Shown piece by piece: positions 13,389-21,382 of a stretch of DNA of 21,717 nt (positions are counted from its first letter, which is position 1; the number at the start of each line of letters is the position of its first letter). Position numbers and translations under genes: made by a program. Origin of the DNA: Alphaproteobacteria bacterium (GTDB lineage: Bacteria; Pseudomonadota; Alphaproteobacteria; CAAGCB01; CAG-977); the NCBI GenBank assembly GCA_900768185.1, contig CAAGCB010000024.1, positions 1 through 21,717 on the forward strand. Direction: 5' to 3'. The notes beneath the pieces are model-generated. The model searched no databases and had not been told where the DNA came from. It saw only the letters and a list, made by a program, of their open reading frames with translations.

Positions 13389-13814
13389 ATGGCGTACGCG
13401 GACACGGACAGAATGGTTGAAGTTTTCGGCTTGGACGAAATGCTCCAACTGACCGACGCCGAACAGGAAACCTTGACCGAAACGGACGCGGCGAAAATCC
13501 GCACCGCTTTGGACGACGCTTCCGCCCTCATCGACGGGTTTGTCCGCCGCCGCTATTCCCTGCCGTTAAATCCGACCCCCGCCTTGTTGGTGCGCGTCTG
13601 TTGCGATATCGCGCGGTTCTATCTTTACCGCGATAGACCGACGGATACCGTCAAAGACGCGTACCGGCAGGGATTGGATTTGCTGAAACAGATTTCGGCG
13701 GGAACCTACCAGCTGTCCGACCAAACGGGACAGGAACCGCAGTCGGCGGGCGAAGCCGTGCTGATCGGGGCGGAAGGACGGATTTTCAATCACGCGAAAT
13801 TGACGGGGTATTGA
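13389..13814 (+). CDS. Head-tail connector (DUF1320, Mu gp36-like)
   Basis: The 141-residue protein matches DUF1320. It opens MAYADTDRMVEVFGLDEMLQLTD, contains the helix LDDASALIDGFVRRRYSLPL and CCDIARFYLYRDRP, and ends with a loop-rich tail. These proteins form the adaptor ring under the portal, comparable to HK97 gp6 or SPP1 gp15. An upstream ATG at 13374 overlaps the previous stop, but the ATG at 13389 is preferred because GGAGG at 13379-13383 precedes it and MAYA is the usual family start. The gene is intact. Confidence 0.88.
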   Translation: MAYADTDRMVEVFGLDEMLQLTDAEQETLTETDAAKIRTALDDASALIDGFVRRRYSLPLNPTPALLVRVCCDIARFYLYRDRPTDTVKDAYRQGLDLLKQISAGTYQLSDQTGQEPQSAGEAVLIGAEGRIFNHAKLTGY

Positions 13815-13817
13815 TCG

Positions 13818-14285
13818 ATGACGGTGCGTTTGACTTGGGACATCACGCTGAACGACGCGAAAGAACGGCTTATCAAACTGCAAACGCCGCTGAAAGCGTT
13901 GACGCGCGCGATTGCCGGACGGTTGGAGGCTTCGACGCACGAACGTTTTGAAACCGAAACCGCGCCGGACGGCAAGGCTTGGAAAAAATCGAACAAGCCG
14001 AGCGGCAAGACGCTGACCGTGTCGGGTCTGCTCAATCAAAGCATATCGTCTGCGTTCGACGACAAATTCGCCGCCGTCGGCACGAACCTTGTTTATGCCG
14101 GCATTCACCAGCGCGGCGGGGAAATCAAGCCCGTGAACGCCAAGGCCTTGCATTTCAAGGTCGGCGGTCAATGGGTTTGCGCCAAAAGCGTCAAAATTCC
14201 CGCCCGTCCGTTTTTGGGCATTTCCGACGACGACATCGACAGCATTCAAAACATTGTTAAACGCTATTTAAACGGGGAATTGTGA
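13818..14285 (+). CDS. G: Phage virion morphogenesis protein (Mu G-like)
   Basis: The 155-residue protein belongs to the phage virion morphogenesis family that includes Mu G and P2 S, thought to act in tail completion or head-tail joining. Diagnostic parts are ALTRAIAGRLEASTHERFETETAPDGKAWKKSN, SGLLNQSISSAF, VGTNLVYAGIHQRGG and IPARPFLGISDDD. In Mu this gene lies directly after F; here it is displaced to between the DUF1320 and DUF1834 connector genes. It starts four bases after the previous stop and is followed after one base by the next gene. Confidence 0.88.
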   Translation: MTVRLTWDITLNDAKERLIKLQTPLKALTRAIAGRLEASTHERFETETAPDGKAWKKSNKPSGKTLTVSGLLNQSISSAFDDKFAAVGTNLVYAGIHQRGGEIKPVNAKALHFKVGGQWVCAKSVKIPARPFLGISDDDIDSIQNIVKRYLNGEL

Positions 14286-14286
14286 A

Positions 14287-14859
14287 ATGATCGGCGACAT
14301 CGAAACGGCAATCGTCGAACGGCTGAAAACAGCGGAACTCGGCTACAAGATGCAGGTTGCGCCCTTTAAGGCGAACAGCGACGAAGACATCGAAATCGTT
14401 TTGAAAAACAGCCGCGCTTCCGCTCTGGTCGTCTTTGAAAGCGAAAACAAAACGGACGACGATTACGGCATGGCGCGGACGGAAGTGACTTTCGGCATTT
14501 TGCTGTTCGCCCGCAACGTTCGGAACGAACGGGCTTCACGGCTGGGCGGCAACGGCGCGGTCGGCGTTTATCAGATGATCGAAGACGTGAAAGCCCTTTT
14601 GCACGACAACGATTTGGGGCTGGAAATCGCGCCGTTGAAACACTTGCGGTCAAGTCCGCTCGGCACGTCGAACGTCAAGGGATTTAACCAATCCGCGTGG
14701 CTGGTCGAATTTTCGACGGCTTACAGTTTCCTGCCGTTCGACAGTCAAAAACATCAAACCCTTTCGGACTTTCTCAAACTTCACGCGGCGTGGGATTTGC
14801 CCGAAATCGACACAACGACAACAACAAACATCAGAGGAGCGACGAATGATCACGTTTAA
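14287..14859 (+). CDS. Tail completion protein (DUF1834, Mu gp37-like)
   Basis: The 190-residue protein is of the DUF1834/gp37 family, which in Mu-like phages probably makes the tail terminator ring. It has the pattern IGDIETAIVERLKTAELGYKMQVAPF, then strands ALVVFESE and TEVTFGILLFARNVRNERAS, and GVYQMIEDVKALLHDNDLGL plus WLVEFSTAYSF. The C-terminal tail is Thr-rich (TTTTTN). It begins directly after the gpG-like gene and its 3' end overlaps DUF2635 by 14 bases. Confidence 0.85.
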   Translation: MIGDIETAIVERLKTAELGYKMQVAPFKANSDEDIEIVLKNSRASALVVFESENKTDDDYGMARTEVTFGILLFARNVRNERASRLGGNGAVGVYQMIEDVKALLHDNDLGLEIAPLKHLRSSPLGTSNVKGFNQSAWLVEFSTAYSFLPFDSQKHQTLSDFLKLHAAWDLPEIDTTTTTNIRGATNDHV

Positions 14860-15025
14860 GGTCAAACCCCGCGCAGGGGCGAAAGTTATGAAACAGGACG
14901 GCACGCTGTTAAATCCGAACGGCGAAGAGGTCGAAAAAACAATCTACTGGGTGCGGCGTTTGCGCGACGGCGACGTCGTCGAGATTGAAGCCAAAGGCGA
15001 ACCCAAAAAACAGGGAGGGAAATAA
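14846..15025 (+). CDS. DUF2635 small protein (Mu gp38-like)
   Basis: This 59-residue gene is easily missed because it is short and overlaps both neighbours. The product begins MITFKVKPRAGAKVMKQDG, continues LLNPNGEEVEKTIYWVRRLRDGDVVEIE and ends in a lysine-rich tail (KKQGGK). That is the DUF2635 pattern; these small beta proteins lie just before the sheath gene in Mu-like phages and have no known function. AGAGGAG at 14833-14839 gives a good ribosome site. The TAA overlaps the sheath ATG (TAATG), so it may set sheath translation. Confidence 0.9.
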   Translation: MITFKVKPRAGAKVMKQDGTLLNPNGEEVEKTIYWVRRLRDGDVVEIEAKGEPKKQGGK

Positions 15026-16485
15026 TGCCTATCAGTTTTAACGAAATCCCCGATGTCAAAGAACCGGGCATCTTTGCCGAAATCGACAATTCGGGCGCGC
15101 TGTCGGGCTTGGCGGGCAAGGAATCCGTCATGCTGGTCATCGGGCGCAAAACGGACGACGGCACGGCGGCGGTTGAAAAGCCCGTCGAAATCTCCGTCAA
15201 GGGCGAAGAAGCCGACAGCCTGTTCGGCGCGGGGTCGGAAGCCGCCCGCATGATTGCGGCGGTGCGTAAAAACAACACGTTCAACCGCCTGTTTTGCATT
15301 CCTTTGGCAAATTCGACGGGAACGGCGGCGGAACAGACAATCACGCTGACAGTCGATAATCCCAAGGCGGGCGCGGTTTATCTGTATATCGCGGGTCGGC
15401 GCATCGCCGTCGATGTCACGACCGCTTCGACGGCTGAAACGCTGGCGGAGGCAATCGCCGCAGCGATCAACGTCAAAACCGAAACGCCCGTTACGGCGGC
15501 GGCTGCAGACGGTGTTGTGACCTGCACGGCGAAATGCAAAGGTTTGTCCGGCAACGGCATCGATTACCGGCTGAACTACAATGCGGGTGAAACGACGGCA
15601 AGCGGCGTGAGCGTCGTTTTCGCCGAAAAAACAGCGGGCGCGAACAATCCCGATTTGACTTCGGTCATCGCGGTTCTGGCAGATACTTACTACACGGGAA
15701 TTGTCTGCCCCTACACCGACGCGGCGAACCTTGCCTTGATGCGGGCGGAACTGGAACGGCGTTTCGGTGCGATGGTGCGCGTCGAAAGCTCCCTGTATCT
15801 GGGCATCAAAGGCACGATGTCCGCCATGCAGACGGCAAGCGCGGCGACGAACTGCCCGCACTTTTTCTACATCGAAGCGTACAAAACGCCGGACGCGCCC
15901 GAAGAACGCGCCGCCGCTTTGATGGGCGTCGCCGAGTACAACGCGCAAATCGATCCGGCGCGCCAGCTGAAAACGCTGGAACTGAAAGGCTCTCTGCCGC
16001 CGGAAACGGGCGACGGCTTGATTTACGAAGAACGCAACCTGCTGATCAAGTCGGGGATTTCCACAACGACGGAATCGGGCGGCAAAGTGCTGATTTCCCG
16101 CGTGGTTTCCAACTATACGAAAAACGCTTTCGGCACGGCTGACGCGTCCTATATGGACTGGACGACGATAAAGACGCTGATTTATCTGCGTTATTCCTAT
16201 GTCGCCCGTTTTGCTCAAAAGTTCCCGCGTCACAAACTGGCGGACGATTCTTATGTCGTCAAAGACGGGCAAGCCATTGTCACGCCGACGGTCGCCAAAG
16301 CCGAAGCCATTGCCTTGGCAAACGACTGGCTGGACGCGGGCTTGATTGAAAATCTGGACGATTTCAAGGCAAGCATCGTGTCCGAACGCAACGCGAACGA
16401 CACCGAACGGCTGGATCAGCTGTTGAAACCGGACATCATCAACAACCTGCGCGTCGTCGCCGGCAAAATTCAATTCAAGCTCTAA
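15025..16485 (+). CDS. L: Tail sheath protein (Mu L-like)
   Basis: The 486-residue protein is the contractile tail sheath. The N-terminus has SFNEIPDVKEPGIFAEIDNS, then a variable outer domain with many Ala and Thr residues (NVKTETPVTAAAADGVV), and a conserved C-terminal core: LKTLELKGSLPP, ISRVVSNYTKNAFGTADASYMDWTTIKTLIYLRY, FPRHKLADD and TPTVAKAEAIALANDW. Contraction of this layer drives the tube through the host envelope. Long open frames on the opposite strand here are compositional shadows. GGGAGG before the ATG is within DUF2635. Confidence 0.95.
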   Translation: MPISFNEIPDVKEPGIFAEIDNSGALSGLAGKESVMLVIGRKTDDGTAAVEKPVEISVKGEEADSLFGAGSEAARMIAAVRKNNTFNRLFCIPLANSTGTAAEQTITLTVDNPKAGAVYLYIAGRRIAVDVTTASTAETLAEAIAAAINVKTETPVTAAAADGVVTCTAKCKGLSGNGIDYRLNYNAGETTASGVSVVFAEKTAGANNPDLTSVIAVLADTYYTGIVCPYTDAANLALMRAELERRFGAMVRVESSLYLGIKGTMSAMQTASAATNCPHFFYIEAYKTPDAPEERAAALMGVAEYNAQIDPARQLKTLELKGSLPPETGDGLIYEERNLLIKSGISTTTESGGKVLISRVVSNYTKNAFGTADASYMDWTTIKTLIYLRYSYVARFAQKFPRHKLADDSYVVKDGQAIVTPTVAKAEAIALANDWLDAGLIENLDDFKASIVSERNANDTERLDQLLKPDIINNLRVVAGKIQFKL

Positions 16486-16495
16486 GAGGTAAGAC

Positions 16496-16846
16496 ATGGG
16501 AAATCCGAACAGATATTACGGCAAAGGCAAGGTCAAAGCCGACGGCAAAGAATACGAAATCATCGATGTCGAATTTACGCCGTCTGGCATCAAGCGCGAA
16601 GACGTGAACAACGGCAAAGGCTTTTCCGAAGCGGAACAAGGCGGTTCGGCGAAAGGCAAAATGCTGATCAAGGAAGGAACCGATCCGGACGCGATCAACA
16701 AAATGGACGACGTGACGCTGGTGTTTGAAGCGGACACGGGACAGGCGTTTTCCTGCCCGCACGCTTGGCACACCGAACCGCAGGGCATCACGACGGACGG
16801 CATGGACGTTGAATTTCACTTTGCGAAATCGGAGAAAATCGGATGA
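16496..16846 (+). CDS. M: Tail tube protein (Mu M-like)
   Basis: The 116-residue protein is the tail tube subunit next to the sheath gene. It has the expected small beta-barrel pattern: YYGKGKVKADGKEYEIIDVEF, GIKREDVNNGKGFSEAEQGGSAKGKMLI, and DDVTLVFEADTGQAFSCPHAW. Subunits stack into the inner tube that carries DNA. The preceding AGAGG at the end of the sheath gene serves as ribosome site. Its stop overlaps the next gene in an ATGA junction. Confidence 0.9.
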   Translation: MGNPNRYYGKGKVKADGKEYEIIDVEFTPSGIKREDVNNGKGFSEAEQGGSAKGKMLIKEGTDPDAINKMDDVTLVFEADTGQAFSCPHAWHTEPQGITTDGMDVEFHFAKSEKIG

Positions 16847-17178
16847 AAACGCTTGTTTTGACAGATGGTTTGCGCGTCGGCGACACCGTTCACAAAGAAG
16901 TCGAATTTAAAGACATTACGGCGGGCGACATTCTGGAAGCGACGGAAGCCGCCGAAAGAATCGTCACCACCCGCGACGGACACGCCGCCGCCGTCGTGTC
17001 GGACGCGCGGCTCGGCATGGAAATCCTGCGCCGCCGGATTGCAAAGTTCGGCACGCTGGAAATGCCGCTGTCGTTCGAGGAGCTGAAAAAAGTATCCGAA
17101 CGCGACATCGACGCTTTGCAAAACGCGGTCGAAGAACTGGATATGACGCGAAAGCTGTCCGACTTGGGGCGAAATTAA
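16843..17178 (+). CDS. Tail assembly chaperone, short form (Mu gp41-like)
   Basis: The 111-residue zero-frame product is the short tail assembly chaperone, with VGDTVHKEVEFKDITAGDILEATEAAER and RRRIAKFGTLEMPLSFEELKKVSERDIDALQNAVEEL. These proteins coat the tape measure before the tube forms. The last codons contain GGGGCGA, the site at which Mu makes a -2 frameshift into the next frame, so two proteins are likely made from this start. It overlaps the tube gene by four bases. Family assignment rests on position, size and the slippery site together. Confidence 0.88.
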   Translation: MKTLVLTDGLRVGDTVHKEVEFKDITAGDILEATEAAERIVTTRDGHAAAVVSDARLGMEILRRRIAKFGTLEMPLSFEELKKVSERDIDALQNAVEELDMTRKLSDLGRN

Positions 17179-17308
17179 AAGGTTTTATCCGTTTTCCCTG
17201 AATATGCAGGCGCAACTGTTAAAAAACGGAAAGGATTTTCGATTGATGGACATTCCCCTGTTCCGCATCGAAAGAATGAAAAAGGCGATAGAGAATGAAG
17301 AACTTTGA
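16843..17308 (+). CDS. Tail assembly chaperone, frameshifted long form (-2)
   Basis: After the zero-frame CGA at 17170-17172, slipping back two bases on GGGGCGA (17166-17172) continues at GAA 17171 and reads EIKRFYPFSLNMQAQ and LMDIPLFRIERMKKAIENEEL to a TGA at 17306-17308. The fused protein would have 155 residues: 110 from the first frame plus 45 from the second. The extension has no start codon or ribosome site of its own and looks like the C-terminal part of the GpG/GpGT-type chaperones. It ends inside the tape measure gene. Mu is known to use a -2 shift at this site. Confidence 0.82.
17166..17172 (+). promoter_or_regulatory. Programmed -2 ribosomal frameshift site
   Basis: GGGGCGA spans codons G, GGG and CGA two codons before the zero-frame stop TAA (17176-17178). 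It is the same slippery word used in Mu between its two tail assembly chaperone frames. A run ATTAAAAGG follows; I see no strong hairpin directly downstream. Confidence 0.8.
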
Positions 17309-19184
17309 AAATCAAGTGAAAGTCAATGCCGTCGGCGACGTTGATAAAAAAGCGTCGAAGTGGGGACGCGCGCTTGACCGTTTCGGTTCGATGGGAAAGC
17401 GCAGTCTGACGACGCTTTCCCGTTCTCTGCCGCACTTGTCCAAAGGATTGGACGCTTTGGGCAACCGCTACACCGCTTTGCTGTCGGGCGGCGCGGCGTA
17501 TGCGGCCGTCAAAAGCGCGGCGGCGATGGAAACGCGGCTGGCGCGTTTGGGCATCACGGCGGACAAATCCAACGCCGAAATGCGCGCTTTGAACGAGGAA
17601 ATCTATAAAATCGCGCAAAACCGAAGCATTAACGTATCCGCCGACGCGATCATGTCGGGATTGGAGCAGATTGTCGCCAAAACTGGCGATTTCGACGCGG
17701 CGGCGGCAAACATCAAAAATCTGGGGCTGGTGATTTCGGCAACGGGCGCGGCGGGCGAAGACGCGGGCGCGATGATTGCTGATCTGATTGAAAAATTCGG
17801 CATTAAAAAGCCCGACGAACTGTTGCAAACATTGGATTTGCTGGCAAGTCAAGGCAAAGCGGGCGCATTTGAATTGGCGGATTTGGCTACGCAGGGCAAT
17901 CGCGTCATGTCCGCTTACGCGGGCATCGGACGCACGGGCAAAGCGGCGACGGCGGAGCTGGGCGCGTTGATGCAAATCATCAGAAAAGGTGTCGGTTCGT
18001 CCGAACAATCCGCGACCGCGCTGGAAGCGTATATGCGGGCGTTGAACGACGTTCAAACCAGAAAACGCCTGAAAAGCATCGGCGTGTCGCTGTTCGAGGC
18101 TGACGACCCGACCAAAATGCGTTCAGCCGTCGATATTATGAAGAACGTGATTATCAAAGCCAAAGGCGACGTATCGAAAATCGGGCGCGTTTTCACAAGC
18201 AGCGAAGCGATGCGGGCTTTTTCAGCCGCATCTTTGGAATATCAAAAAACGGGAGCGTTCGCCAGCTTGGATTCGTTTATGAACGTCAATGCTGACGGAA
18301 CAACGATTGCCGGTGATGCCGAACGCATGGCGGCGACGTTTGAAAGTTCGGTCACCAGTCTGAAAACAGCCCTTGAACGCTTTTCAAACGCCGCGCTTGC
18401 CGAACCGATAAAGAGCTTGGCGGACGCGTTGAACCGCATCGATCCGGAAAAACTGCAAACGGCTTTCAAGGTCGGCGCGGTCGGAATCGGGGCAATCGGC
18501 ACGATGGTTGCGGCAAAGAAAGGCGTTGACTTGGCAAAAGGCGCATACGGCATTTATGCGGACATTTTCGGCAAAGGAAAAGGCGGTGCCGGAGCATTGA
18601 CCGGCGTCGGCGTTCAAAAGGTTTTCGTCGTCAATATGCCTGCGGGTTTCGGCGGTTCGGACATGGGCGGCGGCTTCGTGGGCGGTTCGGGCAAAAAGGC
18701 GGGAAAAATCGGAAAATTGGGCAAAGTCGGTAAAACGGCGAAGAACCTGTCGCGGTTCGGCAAAATGAAGAACGTCTTGTCCAAAGGCGGCAGGATTTTG
18801 AACAAAGCCGCCGTGCCTTTGATGATCGCGGGAAGCGCGATTGAATTTGCGAGTGCGGACAATAACGCCGACCGCGCGGGTGCCGTCGGCAGTTTGGCGG
18901 GTGGTCTTGCCGGAGCGAAAGCCGGCGCGGCGTTGGGCGCGTTCGGCGGGCCCATCGGCATGGCGGTCGGCGGATTGCTGGGTGGAATCGCGGGTTCGCT
19001 TGGCGGCGACAAACTGCTGCGGAGCTTCTTTTCCGACAAAAAAGAAGAACCCGCCGCCGTTAAACAGCCCGTCAAAAACGGCAAAATCCGCATTGTGTTT
19101 GAAAACGCGCCGCAGGGAATGCGCGTCGAAAACGACCTTGATTTCGTAAAGGTCGAAATCCACACGGGATTGACGGAGGCGTAA
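17295..19184 (+). CDS. Tape measure protein
   Basis: The 629-residue protein is the tail length ruler, placed between the chaperone and N genes as in Mu. The N-terminal part is helical, with METRLARLGITADKSNAEMRALNEEIYKIAQ, then a TP901-type conserved region (SADAIMSGLEQIVAKTGDFDAAAANIKNLGLVISATGA, ELADLATQGNRVMSAYAGI). Hydrophobic segments lie around residues 392-412 (VGAVGIGAIGTMVAAKKG) and in a Gly/Ala-rich stretch 530-575 (GSLAGGLAGAKAGAALGAFGG), which may insert into the host membrane. It is rather short for this family, so the tail may be short. Its start overlaps the frameshifted chaperone by 14 bases. Confidence 0.9.
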   Translation: MKNFENQVKVNAVGDVDKKASKWGRALDRFGSMGKRSLTTLSRSLPHLSKGLDALGNRYTALLSGGAAYAAVKSAAAMETRLARLGITADKSNAEMRALNEEIYKIAQNRSINVSADAIMSGLEQIVAKTGDFDAAAANIKNLGLVISATGAAGEDAGAMIADLIEKFGIKKPDELLQTLDLLASQGKAGAFELADLATQGNRVMSAYAGIGRTGKAATAELGALMQIIRKGVGSSEQSATALEAYMRALNDVQTRKRLKSIGVSLFEADDPTKMRSAVDIMKNVIIKAKGDVSKIGRVFTSSEAMRAFSAASLEYQKTGAFASLDSFMNVNADGTTIAGDAERMAATFESSVTSLKTALERFSNAALAEPIKSLADALNRIDPEKLQTAFKVGAVGIGAIGTMVAAKKGVDLAKGAYGIYADIFGKGKGGAGALTGVGVQKVFVVNMPAGFGGSDMGGGFVGGSGKKAGKIGKLGKVGKTAKNLSRFGKMKNVLSKGGRILNKAAVPLMIAGSAIEFASADNNADRAGAVGSLAGGLAGAKAGAALGAFGGPIGMAVGGLLGGIAGSLGGDKLLRSFFSDKKEEPAAVKQPVKNGKIRIVFENAPQGMRVENDLDFVKVEIHTGLTEA

Positions 19185-19185
19185 G

Positions 19186-20415
19186 ATGTCGGCTTATTAC
19201 GAAAACGGTTCTTTTCGCGGCGTCGGGTTCGAATATCTGAGCGACGAGTATTATTTTCAAAAGAAAACCGCCGAAGACAATCTGTTCGCCGATGAAACGG
19301 ACGAAGAGGAACTGGGCGAAATGCCCCGCGCTTTTACGATTAAATGCTGTGTCATGGGCAAAGACGCGCGCAAGAAACGCAACGCTTTGCAGGCGGCGTT
19401 GGAAAAGAAGGACGCGGGCATCTTGATCCACCCGCAGTACGGTCGCATGAAAGTCAAAGTCCCCGCCGACGGCTATACGATTCATTCGTCCGCCGAACAG
19501 GGCAATTATTACGAATTTGAAATCAACTTCGTCAAAGCCAACGACAAGATGTCGCTGACCGTTCTGCCCGTCAAGCCGTCTGCGGCGGAAAGTTTGAAAT
19601 CTGCCGTCGCCGCCGCGCAGAAAGTCATGGCGGAATCGGTCGTTCCGAAAAGCTGGCTTGAAGAACTGGAATCCTTCGCCGACAAAATCTCCATGTCGGA
19701 AATCGCGTCAGAAATGGCGGATTTCACGTCCGACGTTACAGCCAAGATTTCACGGCTGACATCGCTGAAACTGTTGCCGTTCGACGCGGTGACGGCGATA
19801 ACGGGGTCGCTGACGACGCTCGGCAAATCGGCGGGCGGCGTGTTGTCTTATCCCGCCGGCTTTGTTTCCGATTGCCTGAACGTCTTTTCAAACGTCGCCG
19901 CGACATTCGATTTTTACAAAGGACTGGCGAGAATCAAGCTCGACATCTTGCCGCAGAAAAACAAATACGACACGCCGCAGAACAAAGCCAAGGAAATGGC
20001 GCAACGGGCGATTGTCAACGTCATCAGCCAAGTCGGCACGGTCAAAGCGGTCGAAGCCGCCGCGCCGGACGATGCGACGGAATCGAGTTTGACCGCCAAC
20101 GAAGTCAAGGAACGCATCGCCGAAATAACGGAACTGGTCGAATCGGTCGTCGATGACGCGGACAACGCCGAATCCCCCGAATTGCAGGAAACGTTCGAGG
20201 AGCTGTTGCAAAAGGCAGTGGACGTTTTGGAAAACCGCGCGACGTTGAAACCCCGCTTTATTTCGCGCGCCGTGTCCGTTCCTGCGCTTGTTTTGCTTTA
20301 CGAGGAATGCGGTCGGTCGGCGGTTGACAAGCTGGACGATTTTACCGCGCGCAACGCTTTGAAAACGCCGTTGCTGATCGGCGGCGGTCAAATTGTGGAG
20401 GTCATCGATGACTGA
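19186..20415 (+). CDS. N: DNA circularisation/tail protein N (Mu gp43-like)
   Basis: The 409-residue protein begins with the DNA-circularisation N-terminal domain common to Mu N and relatives: SFRGVGFEYLSDEYYFQKKTAEDN, then PRAFTIKCCVMGKDARKKRNALQAAL, GILIHPQYGRMKVKV and YTIHSSAEQGNYYEFEINFV. The name comes from phage annotation history; the protein is actually a baseplate/tail component near the tape measure tip. The C-terminal half is helical and less conserved. It begins two bases after the tape measure and overlaps P by eight bases. Confidence 0.9.
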   Translation: MSAYYENGSFRGVGFEYLSDEYYFQKKTAEDNLFADETDEEELGEMPRAFTIKCCVMGKDARKKRNALQAALEKKDAGILIHPQYGRMKVKVPADGYTIHSSAEQGNYYEFEINFVKANDKMSLTVLPVKPSAAESLKSAVAAAQKVMAESVVPKSWLEELESFADKISMSEIASEMADFTSDVTAKISRLTSLKLLPFDAVTAITGSLTTLGKSAGGVLSYPAGFVSDCLNVFSNVAATFDFYKGLARIKLDILPQKNKYDTPQNKAKEMAQRAIVNVISQVGTVKAVEAAAPDDATESSLTANEVKERIAEITELVESVVDDADNAESPELQETFEELLQKAVDVLENRATLKPRFISRAVSVPALVLLYEECGRSAVDKLDDFTARNALKTPLLIGGGQIVEVIDD

Positions 20416-21382
20416 CAGAATCGTTTTAAAAACGGACGGATTTGAACTTTCGGGTTTTGACATCGTCAGCGTGAAAAACCGCATCGATTGGCTTGCCGGA
20501 TATTTTGATTTGACGGCGACGAACAAAGCCCTGTCCGCGCTGAACAAGGCGAAGGCGCACGTTAAATGCGGTGCGGACTGCACGTTGTCGGTTGACGGGA
20601 AAAAGGCGTTCACGGGCTACATCGACAAAGTTGTCAAGGGCTATCTGAACGGGCTTCCCTGTTTGCGCGTCGTCGGGTCGTCCTTGGTCGGCGACGCCGT
20701 CGAAAGCGATTTGACGGGTAAAACATACAAAAACCAAACCGCGCCGCAGATTTTGAACGACATTTTATCGGGATTTAACATCGGTTTAAACAGCCGGTTA
20801 ATCGGCTGTGAAACCTTGGACGTTTTCACGGTCAACCCCGCCGAAAAATGCCTGTCCGCCATAGCCCGCCTGCTTGACCGGACAAACGCCGTTTTGTTTT
20901 CGACGGCGGACGGAACGCTTTGCTTGACGCGGCGCGAAAACGCCGAACCCGCGAACGTTCAAATCATTACGGGTCAAAGCGATGTTGTTGCCGCTTCGTG
21001 CATCGATGACGGCGCAACCGATTTTGCAAAGATTGTTTTAATCGGACAGAACGGCTTGGCGGACGAACACGATATCGCATCGATTTGCGGCGCATCGATG
21101 GAAACCGTTTTGCCGTCCGAACGGCGCAAACAAAAGGTCGTTTATGCCGATAACGTTTCCCAGTCCCGTTTGGACAAGGAAGCCGCGAAATGCCGCAAAG
21201 CACATAAGAAAATCACGCTGAGCGTCAAGGGTTGGCAAGCCGTCGCTTTGAACAGCGTTGTCGCGGTTTCGGACGATTGGCTTGATTTGAACGGCGGATA
21301 CCGCATCGCGGGGCTTTGCCTGTTCTTTGACGAAAAAGGCGGACACCGCACGACGTTTGAATTGGAGGCGACAGATGTTTGA
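20408..21382 (+). CDS. P: Baseplate hub protein P (Mu gp44-like)
   Basis: The 324-residue protein is the Mu P/gp44 baseplate hub, structurally related to T4 gp27 and late control protein D. Visible parts are LKTDGFELSGFDIVSVKNRIDWLAGYFDLTAT, CTLSVDGKKAFTGYIDKVVKGY, RVVGSSLVGDAVESDL, LLDRTNAVLFSTADGTLCLTR and the C-terminal WLDLNGGYRIAGLCLFFDEKGGHRTTFELEATDV. The ATG at 20408 is chosen over an upstream in-frame start because GGAGG lies at 20397-20401. It overlaps N and the next gene by eight bases each. Confidence 0.92.
   Translation: MTDRIVLKTDGFELSGFDIVSVKNRIDWLAGYFDLTATNKALSALNKAKAHVKCGADCTLSVDGKKAFTGYIDKVVKGYLNGLPCLRVVGSSLVGDAVESDLTGKTYKNQTAPQILNDILSGFNIGLNSRLIGCETLDVFTVNPAEKCLSAIARLLDRTNAVLFSTADGTLCLTRRENAEPANVQIITGQSDVVAASCIDDGATDFAKIVLIGQNGLADEHDIASICGASMETVLPSERRKQKVVYADNVSQSRLDKEAAKCRKAHKKITLSVKGWQAVALNSVVAVSDDWLDLNGGYRIAGLCLFFDEKGGHRTTFELEATDV

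Noticed and set aside
14944..16497. 517-codon open frame on the minus strand opposite the sheath gene
   Set aside because: It mirrors the sheath gene, has Arg/Val/Phe-heavy composition typical of antisense shadows in this codon usage, and no ribosome site. The sheath protein on the other strand is unmistakable. Similar long minus frames at 5289-5966, 7386-8549 and 10746-11813 are rejected for the same reason.
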